A stretch of 64,000 nt of DNA, taken from assembly GCA_027625915.1 (NCBI GenBank), contig JANTQA010000070.1, forward strand, positions 9,119,001 through 9,183,000. The letters run 5' to 3'. The DNA is from Anaeramoeba flamelloides (taxonomy: Eukaryota > Metamonada > Anaeramoebidae). A program made the translations under genes and the position numbers. This document shows, piece after piece, positions 10,189 through 21,493 of the stretch. The notes under the pieces were generated by a model. It made no database searches. It saw only the letters and a list, made by a program, of their open reading frames with translations, and had not been told where the DNA came from. Numbering within the stretch: position 1 is the first letter of the stretch; each line of letters starts with the position of its first letter.

Positions 10189-11361
10189 ATGAATATCTTT
10201 AAAAAAAGTTCAACTTTCAGAGCCAAGAGGCGTATCAAAGAACAAGGAAAACAAAACGAATTAAAAAAATATGCAGAAGCTACTCTTGGAAGTGGCAACC
10301 TTCGACTAGCTGTTCAATTACCAGAAGGAGAAGATCAAAATGAATGGTTAGCAAGCAATAGTATGTAGCCAAAAATACCTTCTTAATTCTTTTTCAAAAA
10401 AATTTCAAGGATACCATAAAAAGTTATGAACAACCAACTTTAAAAACATGAACCTTTTTTTTTTGATCCAAATTAAATTTTTTTTTTAAATTCGACAACC
10501 TTCTCTTTTCTTTTTTCTCTTCAAAACAAAACAAAACAAAATAAAACGAAACAAAAAAAAACAAAACTAAACATCAAAAAAATTGACAAAACAAAACAAA
10601 ATAAAAATCAAATTATGATAGCTGTTGATTTTTTTAATCAAATTAATATGCTCTATGGTACAATTACCGAATTTTGTACATGTGAAAATTGTCCACTAAT
10701 GAATGCAGGTCCTAAATATGAATATTTTTGGGCAGAAACAAGAAACAGTTTGATCTTTTTTCCTTCTAATTTCTTGCAAAATCAACTTCAAAATTTGATG
10801 GTTTTTTTTTTTTTTTCTTGTTAATTCTTCAAACACAAAATAGAGAAAAAGGCTCTTTTAAAATTATCAGCACCAGAGTACATTGATAAGTTAATGACTT
10901 GGATCCAATCACTATTAGATAACGAACAAATCTTCCCTTCTCAAATGGGTAATTTTTTTCTTTTTAAATCATTGCGATAATCATTTTAAAATTTCAATTT
11001 CCTTCTGTTTTTCTCTTCTATTTTAATTCCCTAACTTTGTCACTTTAAAATTTCTTTTTTTTTTCCTTTTCTCTTCGATTTTAAAAAAATCAAACCCTTT
11101 TTAAATCCCCAAATAACAGGAGAGTCGTTCCCTAACAATTTTCTTCCGGTAGTCAAAACAATCCTTAAAAGATTGTTTCGAGTTTTTGCACATATTTATC
11201 ATAACCATTTTACTCAAATAGCAACACTTGGCGCGGAGGCACACCTAAACACAAGCTTTAAACATTTTATCTTTTTTGTAAATGAATTTAAATTGATTAA
11301 TAGAACAGAACTTAAACCTTTAGAAGGGTTAGTAGATTCGCTACTTAAGAAAAAAAAATAA
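10189..11361 (+). CDS. MOB1: MOB kinase activator 1, four exons
   Basis: A 214-residue MOB1 protein (human MOB1A has 216), the adaptor that activates NDR/LATS-family kinases in Hippo and mitotic-exit pathways. Exons: 10189-10360, 10622-10747, 10844-10948, 11120-11361. Introns of 261, 96 and 171 nt all start GT and end AG, and every join restores the conserved frame. Landmarks: [20 protein letters not shown] with the Thr corresponding to the Hippo-kinase site T35, NEWLASN, then (across intron 1) [27 protein letters not shown] giving the two zinc Cys, [31 protein letters not shown] giving the two zinc His, and [18 protein letters not shown]. The full fold is present. Its start Met sits close to the position expected for MOB1. 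The exon joins are my own reading from family alignment, without transcript evidence. Confidence 0.95.
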
Positions 11362-11687
11362 AAATTATTTCCCATTAATTAGAATTATTCACGAAACCCA
11401 TTGAAGAAATAGTAAAATTAAATTATTTTAGCAAAAATTAATATTTTGTTTTTAACCTCTTTTTTGTTTTGGTTAAAATAATTATTTTTGGGACAATGAA
11501 CTAATAAATTTTTTCATTTTGAAATATTTAATTTCATTTTCATTTTCATTTTCATTTTCATTTACAATTTACATTTATATTTTTTCCGTAAAATTAAGAG
11601 ATCTGGAAAAAATAAACTTTTATATCACTGTTTTAGTTTAGATATTTTTTGAAAATGTTATTTATAAAGTAATAAATGAAATTTTAG
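11362..11687. other. MOB1 3' flank
   Basis: AT-rich noncoding DNA with a short (CATTTT)n-like tract at about 11531-11562. Nothing else recognised. Confidence 0.5.
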
Positions 11688-12126
11688 GATTCATGAAAAA
11701 AATTGTCAAATCGGTTTTAATTTTAAAACATTAACAAAAGTTCTTAATTTCCAATTATTTCTACTTATTTTTCCTGTATTTAAAAACTAAACCCATTCCA
11801 AATATTAGTTTGATTATTTGAATCAAAATAAACTCTTTTTCAAATAAAACCAAAATTTTAGCATGTTCAATTTAACTAAATTTAATGTTTAATTGTATAA
11901 CTTTAGTAATAGTCATTTTTTTTTGTATTTTTTGATGCTTTGATTTTTATATAAATGTGAATTTGGCTTTAAGAGTTTAATGATAGGTATTAATCAAGTT
12001 TGGGGAATTTCAGTTGGATATATCTTCATTGATCAGTATAAAATAAGTATAAAATAATCCAAAAATTTTCCTTTTCACTATCATCTTTTTACAATTACAA
12101 TTAAATTGACATTTTTTTTACCATTT
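11688..12126. mobile_element. 440-bp MITE-like element, copy 1
   Basis: Collinear, in inverse orientation, with 37576-38023. Shared landmarks in order: AAAAAAATTGTCAAATCGGT at the end, AAAACCAAAATTT..AGCATGTT, TAGGTATTAATCAAGTTTGG, GATATATCTTCATTGATCA, and a terminal AATTAAATTGACA. The copy is moderately diverged and has no coding capacity. Confidence 0.65.
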
Positions 12127-12520
12127 TAATATTGTTATTAAAAATGTGTAAATGATAAAATTATGACAATATTTTGATAGAAAAGCTTATATTCATTGGA
12201 ATTAACAATTCTATAATGTTCTAATAAAATGTACTTTACGCTTTTTTATTAGGTGATCATTATAACTATCTTTAGTTTCTACAAACAAACCAAAGCAAAT
12301 CAATAAAAATTTTTGATCTGGAAATAGATTTAATATTTTTTCTTTTTTGTTATTTTTGAAAAAAGTTATTTTTTTTTTTTTTTCAAGATAAGTTTTTGAT
12401 TAAAGAAACATTTTCATTTTTAAAATAAGGTTGAATTACCATTTTTTTAGATGTCAATTTAATTTTTATGATGATATTTTAGTATATATCACCATTTTTC
12501 GGCAATTATCAAGTTTTTAA

Positions 12521-13097
12521 AAATTATTTTTCTATATTTTTAACCCACTTTATAATGTTAACGGATCTGGTTTTTGAGGGTTTATCACATATTCTTATCA
12601 CAAAAATATTTTCAAATTTTTCAGATCTAAATCATTTATTCTAATTTTGCAAATTTTAGTTTTGCTTTTTCAAATTTTTTTTTTCTTTTTCTTTTTTTTT
12701 TTCTTTTTTTTTGGTTATTTTTTTTTGTACAAGATCATTTGGATTTGAAAAAAAAAAAATCTTCAAAAAGACCAATAATCACTTGAAAATTGATATTTAT
12801 GTACTATTTTTTATATTAAATCTAATTATTAGTAAAAATTCTTCTTGTTAAACTTTTTTCAATGAAACTTCAGTAATAAAAAAACGGTAATTCTCATTTC
12901 AGATATTGTGGATCACTTTGTTTAGTTTTATTTTTTATTTTTTTATATATTTTTAAAATATCAGGTTTTGATCTGTTTAAAATGATTTAAAAGTGAATGA
13001 AAAATCAGATTTAATTATTTGTTGTTCTTGAATACTGAAGACTATATTGTTTTAAAAATATTATTTCTTGGGTTTTAAAATTATTGAAATGGTGTTT
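12521..13097. mobile_element. MITE-like element D (relative of the 21.5 kb element)
   Basis: Aligns end to end with 21494-22112. Landmarks: CACTTTATAATGTTAA near the left end, GAGGGTTTAT, AAATATTTTCAAATTTTT, the T/C-rich tract, CAGTAATAAAAAAACGGTAA, AAAAGTGAAT and GTTCTTGAATACT near the right. Its terminal inverted repeats are worn, so it looks like an old copy. Confidence 0.5.
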
Positions 13098-13479
13098 AGA
13101 ATATCATGGTTTATATCAATATATTGATTTCTGGGATTTAGCAATTTTATATAATATTTTTATTTTTTCTACTTTATAATAATTTATCCAACGATTTCAT
13201 ATAATTCCTGAATAAAGTATCAAATTCTCCAATTTATTTTCTCTTGATTTATATTCAAAAAAAAAATAATTGTTGTCTAAATAATAATAAGTGAATTGGG
13301 CAATAATAATTTTCTGATTTTGTAGAATTTTGATTGAATATTTGCACAAAAAGATAATTTTGTTCTCAATTTTCTTATTGTTTAAAAAAATGGAAAATCC
13401 CGTTGTATTTGAGTAAATTGAGTTTCTGTAATGTATTTTTCAACTGGGTATTTATTAGCAAAAGGTCTTCGATTTAACT

Positions 13480-13650
13480 TTTTTTTAGTAAAAATTCAGT
13501 AATAAAGAATGTTTAATTTACTTTTCAAAAGTTGTGACTCGCTTTTTTTTAGTTTTTGGGTATTTTTTTTTTTTAATTTTTAAAATATCAGACTTTTATA
13601 AGTCTTTCTCTAGAATTTAGGTATTTGTTATTGCTTCTAATTTACAGTAA
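13480..13650. repeat. Fragment of the D/E element family
   Basis: Matches the right half of the elements at 12521 and 21494: AGTAATAAAGAATG, TTTTCAAAAGTTGTGACTCG, TTTTTAGTTTTTGGGTAT and AAAATATCAGAC. No left end is present. Confidence 0.5.
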
Positions 13651-15452
13651 TTGACAACAAAAATAATATTTACACTTATATTATTACTAAAAATTGAATG
13701 GGAATTGTTGATCAATAAACTAATAAAGAAAAAAATAAAAAGATAATAAACTGAAACATTTTGTGATTATTGTGAAAAAGTTATTAAAAATCTATTATTT
13801 TGGAATTGATTGAAGATTTTCTTGTAGAAATTTACAATTTACAATTTTAAAACCGTTTTTATACTCTTTTTTTGATCATAAAAGGTTTATAAAAAGTAGA
13901 TTTATTTTGAAAAACAAAATGAATTGAAATATTTCAATTTTTCGAAAAACAAATAAGTTACTTATTTTTTTTTTAGGATCAATTATTTGGAAAATTATCA
14001 TTTCAATTTCCAATTCTAAATCATAAAACTTTATTTATTTAAGAGTAAGACTATAAAACTGTGTTTAATTGTGATTTTTGAAGTAAAATTTTCTTTCCAA
14101 AAATTAAATCTTTAATAGAAATTGTGGATTTGGTACTCGTTTTCATTAATGAGATTTACTTTTTGAGATTATTTATTACCAGGCAGGTTTTAAAAATTAC
14201 AAATGATCAAGTTGGAAAGAAAACTGTTTGTAGGCTTTCATGTTTGGTAGTAATTAAATTTTATCTTTTTTTGGTTGAAGAAAAGATCAAAAAAGAGAAA
14301 TAAATTTCTCAGCTCATGGAAAGATTAGTTTAATTTTAATTTTCGTTTTAATTGGTTTATTGTTTTGGTGGTGTGTTTTCCACTCGGTACAGAAAAAAAA
14401 GGATTTGTTTTTTAAAGAAAAAAATTTGTATTGAAATTTTAATTTTTCCCAAAAAATAAAATGGTTTTCATTCATTAATTGAATTTATAACAATAAAGTA
14501 TATTAACATCATTTGACAAATTTTTATATTAATTTGATTATAGTAACTAAAAAATAATAAACCATCAAAAATATTTTTATTTTTTCTTTTAATTTTAATT
14601 AAAAGATTATAGGTGTTTTTTGAACTAAAATAGTGAATCTAGAGTTGGTTTTCGCAATATTTTAATCAAATTTAGATATGTATATTCATTGAAAAAATTC
14701 TTTAAAGAAAATTATATTCAGTGTATTAAGACATATAATAATTTAGAAGTCAATAATTTATAAAAATTCATGTTTCGTAATTAGTTGTAACGAAATAATA
14801 CATATATATTTTTTTTTCATTCGATTATTTCAGTAGGGTTGCATTTTTTGAAATAGATTTAAGTTTAATTCATGATATTTAAATCAAAATAGTGGTGAAA
14901 ATGACACCCTTTTCCACTAAATAATTTATCTAAATTCTTCAATTAAAAGCCTTTTATTATATTTGAAAACTCAAAATATGTTTGTAAAAAAAAAAAAAAA
15001 ATATTTATATGAAAAAAGCCTATAAATCACAAATTAGAAGATGGAAGGTAAGTTTACAAAAGAAATTGAACACTATATTTTAAAACGAATTATAGTAGCT
15101 GTCCCAAAAAAAATCGACCTAAAAGGAAGTGGTAATCACTGATTTTGCACTTGGGACACAATAAAAACATTTGATTGATTTATATTTTTATAATTATTAT
15201 TATACCCGATTTTATTTCTTGATTTTTTTACTCTTTTTATTGTTTTATTATAAAAAAAATTTTTTTCAAATCATTTTTTAAAGAAAATCTATCCTATTGG
15301 TTGAAATTTTTCTCTATAAATGTATTTGAATTGAATAAGTGAGGGAAATTAAACTTTACTATTTTGAGTTTATATAAAAAAAAAGCATGGTTTTTAAAAA
15401 ATTATAATTTCTGGGGATTCTAACCAGTATCAAAAGTTAACTTATGTTCTCT
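13651..15452. other. Intergenic, no gene seen
   Basis: AT-rich DNA. A weak inverted pair TGTCCCA (15101-15107)/TGGGACA (15153-15159) is the only structure noted. No RNA gene or open frame of note. Confidence 0.5.
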
Positions 15453-15655
15453 TACAGTCAGTTTCACTTTTAAGACACAAACTTTCTACGAAATTTAAGG
15501 CACAAAAAAAAATCTCAAATTAAGGCACAAAATTCAAATTCTAGTTAAATAATTTGAGAAAATTAAAATTCCAAAAAATTGTGCTTTAATTTGAGATTTT
15601 TTTTGTGACTTTGTTTTTCGTTGAAAGTTTTGCCTTAAAAGTGAAACTGACTGTA
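15453..15655. mobile_element. Mariner-type MITE, copy 2 (best preserved ends)
   Basis: Bounded by TA target sites at 15453-15454 and 15654-15655. The left end CAGTCAGTTTCACTTTTAAG is mirrored at the right by CTTAAAAGTGAAACTGACTG. The inner arms (AAGGCAC, ATCTCAAATTAAGGCAC) are also inverted, so the whole unit of about 200 bp can fold on itself. TA duplication and CAGT ends are the hallmarks of Tc1/mariner-mobilised nonautonomous elements. No coding sequence. Confidence 0.8.
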
Positions 15656-15871
15656 TCTAATAGTTATGATATAACTATAATTCATTATTTAATGAATTAT
15701 CTAAATTCAAATCATTTTTGGAAATGAATTTGTCAAGTTTTGAGTATATTTTAAATTAACAATTGAACAAAAAGAATATTTTTTTCTAAATTTTCTCAAT
15801 TTTTTGAGAAAACTTTCACGGATTTTTTTTTTTTAAGATGATAAAATCCTTCTTATTTGACTCTTTTTTTT

Positions 15872-15912
<41 letters not shown>

Positions 15913-15922
15913 TATATATATA
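15872..15922. repeat. (TA)n microsatellite
   Basis: About 25 TA units with one interrupting GATA. Confidence 0.9.
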
Positions 15923-16649
15923 ACCCAATAACATCCTTCCTCTACTTTAGAATTATTTTTTTAATAAGTTTTTTTAGAATTCAGTGATATATTTACAAAG
16001 GGTTTGTTGTCAGTTTCTTTGATCATTAGATGTTCAAGTCTTGTAGTAAAAAAAAATATTACTCCTATTTTAATATGAAAAATGGACTTATTAGCTCTAT
16101 ATAGGTGATTTTAATAATAATATTTTTGGTTTTTACAGAAATTTTTTATTTGTAAAAATTTTCTTAAGAGTATTGATTCAAACTCAAAACGATTATTTGG
16201 TAATCTCACATTATTATTAACTGAACAACACTCATTTTGAAGATTCTAAAAATTGTCATTTTTTTGTAACTAATTCCCTTAATCAAAATTTTAAAAAACA
16301 TTAAAACAAAAGACGAAATACCTTCTCTTTAATATCCACTGAATTTTCATTTTGAAATGTAGATTTTCAATTTCTAATTTGAATTATTAGCAAAAGTTTT
16401 TTTTTGATTTTGTCAAATAATTAGAGGGTATTGAACACAATCAATTTATAGCTTTTTTCATTTCTTTCAAGGTTCAAAGCTTAATTATTTTAAAAAATCA
16501 TCTTTTCGTCTGAGTGTGACAAAACAAAAAATTACTTTTTAAAGTCTCAATTGTGTAAGGATTTGTAAAATTCAAACTGGTCAATTAAGTATCATTTTTT
16601 TTCTTATTGAAATCTTTTCATTAAAAAACTTTTTTGTTCTTGTTTTGTA
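15923..16649. other. Upstream region of the alpha-kinase-like gene
   Basis: AT-rich noncoding DNA ending in a T-rich leader directly before the ATG. No recognisable promoter motif. Confidence 0.45.
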
Positions 16650-18617
16650 ATGTCAACACAATACCTTTTTGGGAAACAGAAAAAACAAAACCATATTTTG
16701 CACTCAAAGAAAGTGATCGAAAAACTGAAGGTTTACAGCGAAAAGCTTTATCAAATTGAAACAAATTTTCTGACTGATTATAAAATAATAAATGGACTTA
16801 GTCACGACAAAACTGATTTAATTAAAGAGAAGGGGGTACTTTTATCACAGACTCTGAAGAAAATAAAGTTTTTTCTTTTAGATTTGAAACTCAAACAAAA
16901 AGTGAATCTTTTGGAATTACAAAACGATCACCAAAATGACTCTAATGGTCTTGAGGAGCAGATCAACAAATTGGTCGAGTCAGCAAAGAAATTTTATCAG
17001 AAAGCACACGCAATCATTCTTGAGATGAATCTTCGTAAATTATTCCAAGAAAAAATTCAATTCCGAAAAAAAAAAAAAAAAAAAAAATCCAACAAAAATA
17101 ATTCGAAGAAAAATAAAAAAAAAATATCCATTATTTTGATCCGAGAAAATGGCTTGTTCCAAGAAAATAAAACAAACAGAAAAAACAACTTTCAAAAAAT
17201 AATAACCACTGATCAACCAACATCAAAGAAAAATAAAAAGGAAAAAAAAAAAGAAAAGGAAAAAGAAAAGGAAAAGGAAAAAGAAAAAGAAAAAGAAAAG
17301 GAAATGGGAAAAGATTCTTTACCTTCACTTAGTAAGAAAATACTTTCGTTTTCAAATGAAATAGCAAAAACGAAGAACTTTGAATTTCAAATCTCTTCCA
17401 TTGCAACTTCAAAGAATGAATTTAAATTACTTATGAACGATATTCTATCTGAAACAAATCAACAAGCTAACCAAAATAAAATCAATTCTCATCAAAAGCA
17501 AAATAGAACAGGAAAGAAAAACAAACAAAAAAAGATTGTTGTGGGTGCCGATTGTAATACCTTTTTTGTATTATTCATAACCAGTCAAGGAAAATATAAA
17601 AAGATCAATCGAAATATAAACAAAAAGATTCAGGCTTATGAAGAGCTGCTAGGGAATCCCAAAAACAAAATTTTTCTTGGCTTTATTGATACCCTAACAC
17701 CCGCCAAAAACAGATATGATAAGAATAGGTGTGTTAATAATAATAGGAATACGAATGAGATTACAATTTTTTCTTATCACCAACAAAATATCAAATATTT
17801 ATTATATGATTGGGTAATTTCAAAAATTAATTTCCATTTCGAACAGACACTCAAGCAATTAACCGAATTTGTTCTGCTACCAAGAGGCTCGGTTCACAAC
17901 AATTGGTCAAAGGTTAAGCCTGCCAATATCTATTTATATATACCGGCTCAGAAGTTCGCTAATCCAAAGTATGATGAATTTCACATTGTCACAACACAAC
18001 TAATCAAATCAAAAAATACAATTGTCCCAGAAAAGCAGTATTATGCTCTAATCGATTCAAGATTGAAAAAAAAAATGGTTGCCAAAATAATTAACAAAGG
18101 AACATATTCTGAAAAAAATGACTATTTTCTCAAATTGAAGGCTAATGCTTTAATTCGCGATTATGTAAACATTTTTAATAACTTATTATCAAAAAGTATC
18201 AAGAAACAACCTTCGGAAAAGAAGATCAGCAAAAAACAGCAAGAAGAATTTAACAAATATAAATTGAATTATATCCCGCAATTTGTTTACAAGATCCAAA
18301 ATTCTGATGATGATTATATGTTTGTGGAACCTTATTTTGAAAACTTAAATGGTGGGCCAACAAATCCCACAATATTCAAAGAGCTGATTATTGCTTTTGT
18401 TTTATTTACTTATTATCAAACTCAGCAATCTTTAATTATTGAAGTGACCAACACTTTCGAAAATTATATTCATAAATTTACAATACATGATTCCAATAAT
18501 GATTTTAAATATAATGAGAAATCGCAAGGGAATTTTGGCATCCAAAAAACTTACGAGAAAAACAAAGATTTGTTAACAAATCAATTTCTAAAAACTTTTT
18601 TGGGAAATCATTGTTAA
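16650..18617 (+). CDS. VWA-like/alpha-kinase-like protein, probably a pseudokinase
   Basis: A 655-residue single-exon protein. Residues 1-140 are a Lys-rich coiled coil, followed by poly-Lys and an EKEKEK linker (about 139-220). Residues about 296-400 (FFVLFITSQGKYKKINRNI, then IFLGFIDTL) have the strand-helix rhythm of a VWA domain, but the metal-site DxSxS motif is replaced. Residues about 410-655 follow the alpha-kinase fold: VAK with the N-lobe Lys (K479), YVNIFN, FVEPY (E560), AF..FTYY, then E598 where the family usually has the Asp of VDLQG, IHDS (613 on), GNFGI, and a final NHC where HxCN..C would start. The catalytic Asp of the TDPxI region reads KFTI, and one zinc His is Leu, so activity is doubtful. 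The order VWA then alpha-kinase is that of Dictyostelium VwkA. The fold is my reading from motifs. Confidence in a kinase-fold relationship is moderate and in inactivity lower. Confidence 0.6.
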   Translation: MSTQYLFGKQKKQNHILHSKKVIEKLKVYSEKLYQIETNFLTDYKIINGLSHDKTDLIKEKGVLLSQTLKKIKFFLLDLKLKQKVNLLELQNDHQNDSNGLEEQINKLVESAKKFYQKAHAIILEMNLRKLFQEKIQFRKKKKKKKSNKNNSKKNKKKISIILIRENGLFQENKTNRKNNFQKIITTDQPTSKKNKKEKKKEKEKEKEKEKEKEKEKEMGKDSLPSLSKKILSFSNEIAKTKNFEFQISSIATSKNEFKLLMNDILSETNQQANQNKINSHQKQNRTGKKNKQKKIVVGADCNTFFVLFITSQGKYKKINRNINKKIQAYEELLGNPKNKIFLGFIDTLTPAKNRYDKNRCVNNNRNTNEITIFSYHQQNIKYLLYDWVISKINFHFEQTLKQLTEFVLLPRGSVHNNWSKVKPANIYLYIPAQKFANPKYDEFHIVTTQLIKSKNTIVPEKQYYALIDSRLKKKMVAKIINKGTYSEKNDYFLKLKANALIRDYVNIFNNLLSKSIKKQPSEKKISKKQQEEFNKYKLNYIPQFVYKIQNSDDDYMFVEPYFENLNGGPTNPTIFKELIIAFVLFTYYQTQQSLIIEVTNTFENYIHKFTIHDSNNDFKYNEKSQGNFGIQKTYEKNKDLLTNQFLKTFLGNHC

Positions 18618-19045
18618 AAATAATTGTTACGAAATTTGATTTTTGATAATTATGTTAGATTAATATTAAGGTTATAATTATTTGGAATGAAATAATATTA
18701 TTTTTTTAATATAGATTTTTTTTTTTGAAATATTTGGTTTCTTTATCTAGATATAATTAATTTCAAAAAAGTAAATCAAAAGTAAAAATAACAATGTTTT
18801 TGATTTTGTTCCATCTTTTCAATTTTAAAGAAAAGAATTTATTGGAATTCTGAAATGGTAAATTTCTTTTTTTTAAATTTTTGATTTAAAATTCGAATAA
18901 AAGGGTGTAAATTTTCAAAGTTTTAAAAATTCAAGATATGGATAAAATAATAATAATAATAATAAATAGAGTTCTATAATATCAGAAATTTGATTTCTGT
19001 TCTAGTTTTTCTTGTTTTTTTTTTTTTTTTGTTTAATTCCCTTTT
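18618..19045. other. Intergenic
   Basis: AT-rich with a short (AAT)n at about 18949-18967. Nothing else seen. Confidence 0.5.
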
Positions 19046-19110
19046 TACAGTCAGTTCCACTTTTAAGGCACAACTTTCAAGGAAGTTTAAGTGACAAAAA
19101 AATCACGTTC
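19046..19110. mobile_element. Mariner-type MITE, copy 3 (one arm only)
   Basis: Begins TACAGTCAGTTCCACTTTTA and runs through AAGGCACAACTTTCAAGGAAGTTTAAG, matching the left arm of the 15453-15655 element. The opposite arm is missing, so this is a truncated copy. Confidence 0.65.
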
Positions 19111-19486
19111 TACTTTTTTTATATATTTTTTTAGGTTTTTTTTTTTTTAGATAAACTTGATCATTCTATTTTCTGTTGTTTTTACAATTTTGTTTATTTA
19201 GGTTAGTGTTGTAAATTTATTAATAACAGTTCAATAATTAAAAAATACAAGAATGGACTGTATACACTTAGAATGTGGTTTGAGTTACCCCATATACCTT
19301 CGCTTTATTAAAACACTTTTGAAATGGTTCGTTGCTTATTTGTAAGGTAATTCAAATAAAAATAAAAATTGATAATTATGAAAAAAAATAGTAGATTGTG
19401 AATATGTGGCAAAATATAGAATGGTTATATTGTGGTTACTTTAGATTAGACATAACATGATCATTCCGGTTTAAAATTCAAATTTT

Positions 19487-19689
19487 TACTAAAGATTGTT
19501 CCACTTTTAATGTTCAAACTTTCAACTAAATTTAAGGCACAAAAAAATCTCAAATTAAAGATATTTTTTGGAATTTTTTTTTACAAAAATAATTTTACTA
19601 GAATTGGAATTTGTGTGCCTTAATTTGTTTTTTTTTTTGTGTCGTACATTTCGTTGATAGTTTGTGCCTTAAATTTGAAATTGGCTGTA
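19487..19689. mobile_element. Mariner-type MITE, copy 4
   Basis: The left arm (TTCCACTTTTAATGTTCAAA, TTTAAGGCACAAAAAAATCT) and right arm (GTGTGCCTTAATTTG, AGTTTGTGCCTTAAATTTGA, then GGCTGTA) match the other copies in order. The same length of about 200 bp is kept, with TA at the right end. More diverged than copy 2. Confidence 0.65.
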
Positions 19690-20562
19690 ATCCTTTCGTT
19701 TCTTTTTTTCTGGTAATATTAAAATTAGAAAGTAAAATGTTTATACCGCTTTTACTGCTATCTTGGGCATGGTTATGTGTTGGGTTAAATTATGAAAACA
19801 AATTTTTAAAATAAAAATAAAAAATTTTTTTCAAAGTCTCCCTTTAAATAGAACAAAATATTAATATTTAGTATAATTTTTAATTATCAAAATTTCCTTT
19901 TTTATTCGGAAGAGCATACAACTTTCGAACCTTTTAAAGGACATAATTTAAGATTTTTAACATTTCCAAATTCAAAATTTCTCTGTACCTAGAGAAATCG
20001 AAATAATTTCAAATCATTATACATTTAACTTCAATTGGATCAATATGTTATGAAAATAATTTAGAAAGTGTCAGGTCTAAGATTAAAAAAAATTCAATTC
20101 AAAATTTGTTTGTTTTTTTTTTTTCATTAACCTATTAGACTTTTAATCATTAATAAATATTTTTTATTAAAATCCTCATAATCTATAAATTTTCAAGATT
20201 TTATCTTTCGTTTCATCAAATATCTTTACAATATTTTTTCTTGTTAAAACCTTGTGTTTAAGTCGGTTTGATTCTCAAATAATTAACCTTCATTAAATAA
20301 CTTTTAACATAGTGTTGTAAAAATAAAGCAATCAGAAAAGTTTAATACGTGTTTCAAAATAAAAAGTATTTTTTTTATTTTTTTTTGTTATAGAAGGCAT
20401 ATACATTAAACGATCAAAGAAACCAACAATTGTCCATCAGTATATTTGGTTTCTTAAAGTTCTATTATTTAAAAAGAAATAAGAACAAGGAAGTATCAAA
20501 TTATAAAATTTATCTCAAAATATTGAGTTTCATTTTTGATAATTTGGATTATCAAAAAAACT
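19690..20562. other. Intergenic, no gene seen
   Basis: AT-rich noncoding DNA without recognised features. Confidence 0.5.
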
Positions 20563-20986
20563 TTAAGGGGTTAACCCCTATTAAATTGTTTTACCAAAAT
20601 TTATAGAGCTTAAGAAAATTTTTTTCCATTGACTATGATTTGAAAACTCCTGCTTATTTTCAATACTATTTGTTGAAAAATAAATAAAACAAAAATTTTC
20701 ATTCAGCCTTCCAAGATTGTTGTACATCTATTAACATTAAAAATTTTTAATTCTTAAAATCAGTTTAAATTATTAATTTACTTTTGAGAATTGGGTTCTT
20801 TTGATGATTTATTTTAATTCTTGGATGTTTTTTTTTTTTGGATTGCTGAATGAAAATTTTGATCTTTTTATTTTACAATTAACAGTATTAAACATGTTTC
20901 TAAATACGGATTCCTTATTCAGAAATTGGTCAAAAACAAAAAAAATAACAAATAAATAAATAATAATAATAGAGACTTGTCCCTTA
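20563..20986. mobile_element. TTAAGGG-ended MITE-like element, interrupted by a second element
   Basis: The left end TTAAGGGG..CCTATTA and right end AATAATAGAGACTTGTCCCTTAA are imperfect inverses. The copy at 22434-22611 has the same ends and the same interior landmarks (TTTATTTTCAATA, TTAAACATGTTTCTAAATACGG). The extra length here is a 220-bp insertion at 20666-20885. Confidence 0.6.
20666..20885. mobile_element. 220-bp TA-flanked MITE, copy 1 (nested)
   Basis: Flanked by TA at 20664-20665 and 20886-20887. The left end CTATTTGTTGAAAAATAAAT.. continues to AAAATTTTCATTCAGC. The right end is its inverse, GCTGAATGAAAATTTTGATC.. to TTAACAG. The related copy at 22434-22611 shows the empty site (CAATATTAAACAT), fixing the boundaries. 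The 35891-36110 copy has the same 220-bp length. Confidence 0.8.
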
Positions 20987-21493
20987 ATGGGTAGCCATGG
21001 TAAATGAAAATTTTACACTTTTTTGCAATTTTGAAGAGGATCAGAAAATAACATTTTTTACTATAGTTAACTTATTGATTTTTATTATTTAAAGTACTTC
21101 ATTCATTAGATTTTTTAAATTTTTTTTTTCAAAGTTGTTAAGAAATTTCCACCATCGAAATTTGAGTTGAATTATTATAAATAGTGTCCCAAATGCTGAA
21201 TGACTTATCTTTTATCCTTATCTCAACATTCTATTGTGGTATTTAAGTTTTTCATTTGTTAGTTTTTTCATCATTTTTGAATTTTTTTTTTTTTTTTTTT
21301 CATGGCAATAAAAAGCAATAAGTTGGATTTTGTTATCAGTAACATTTGGGATAAATGGATTTTGATTAAAAATAACAAAACATTCCAATTGGGGTAATTA
21401 CAAAAGGAAATATGAATGGTGCTTTAATAGCTAGAAGGATTCTACAATATAATAATACCAATCCCAAAACATATCTGGTTAGGATTTTAAATA
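20987..21493. other. Intergenic, no gene seen
   Basis: AT-rich noncoding DNA with a poly-T run near 21283-21300. Confidence 0.5.

Noticed and set aside
19611-19814. Plus-strand open frame with hydrophobic content
   Set aside because: It starts inside the right arm of a mariner-type MITE copy and its composition is repeat-derived.
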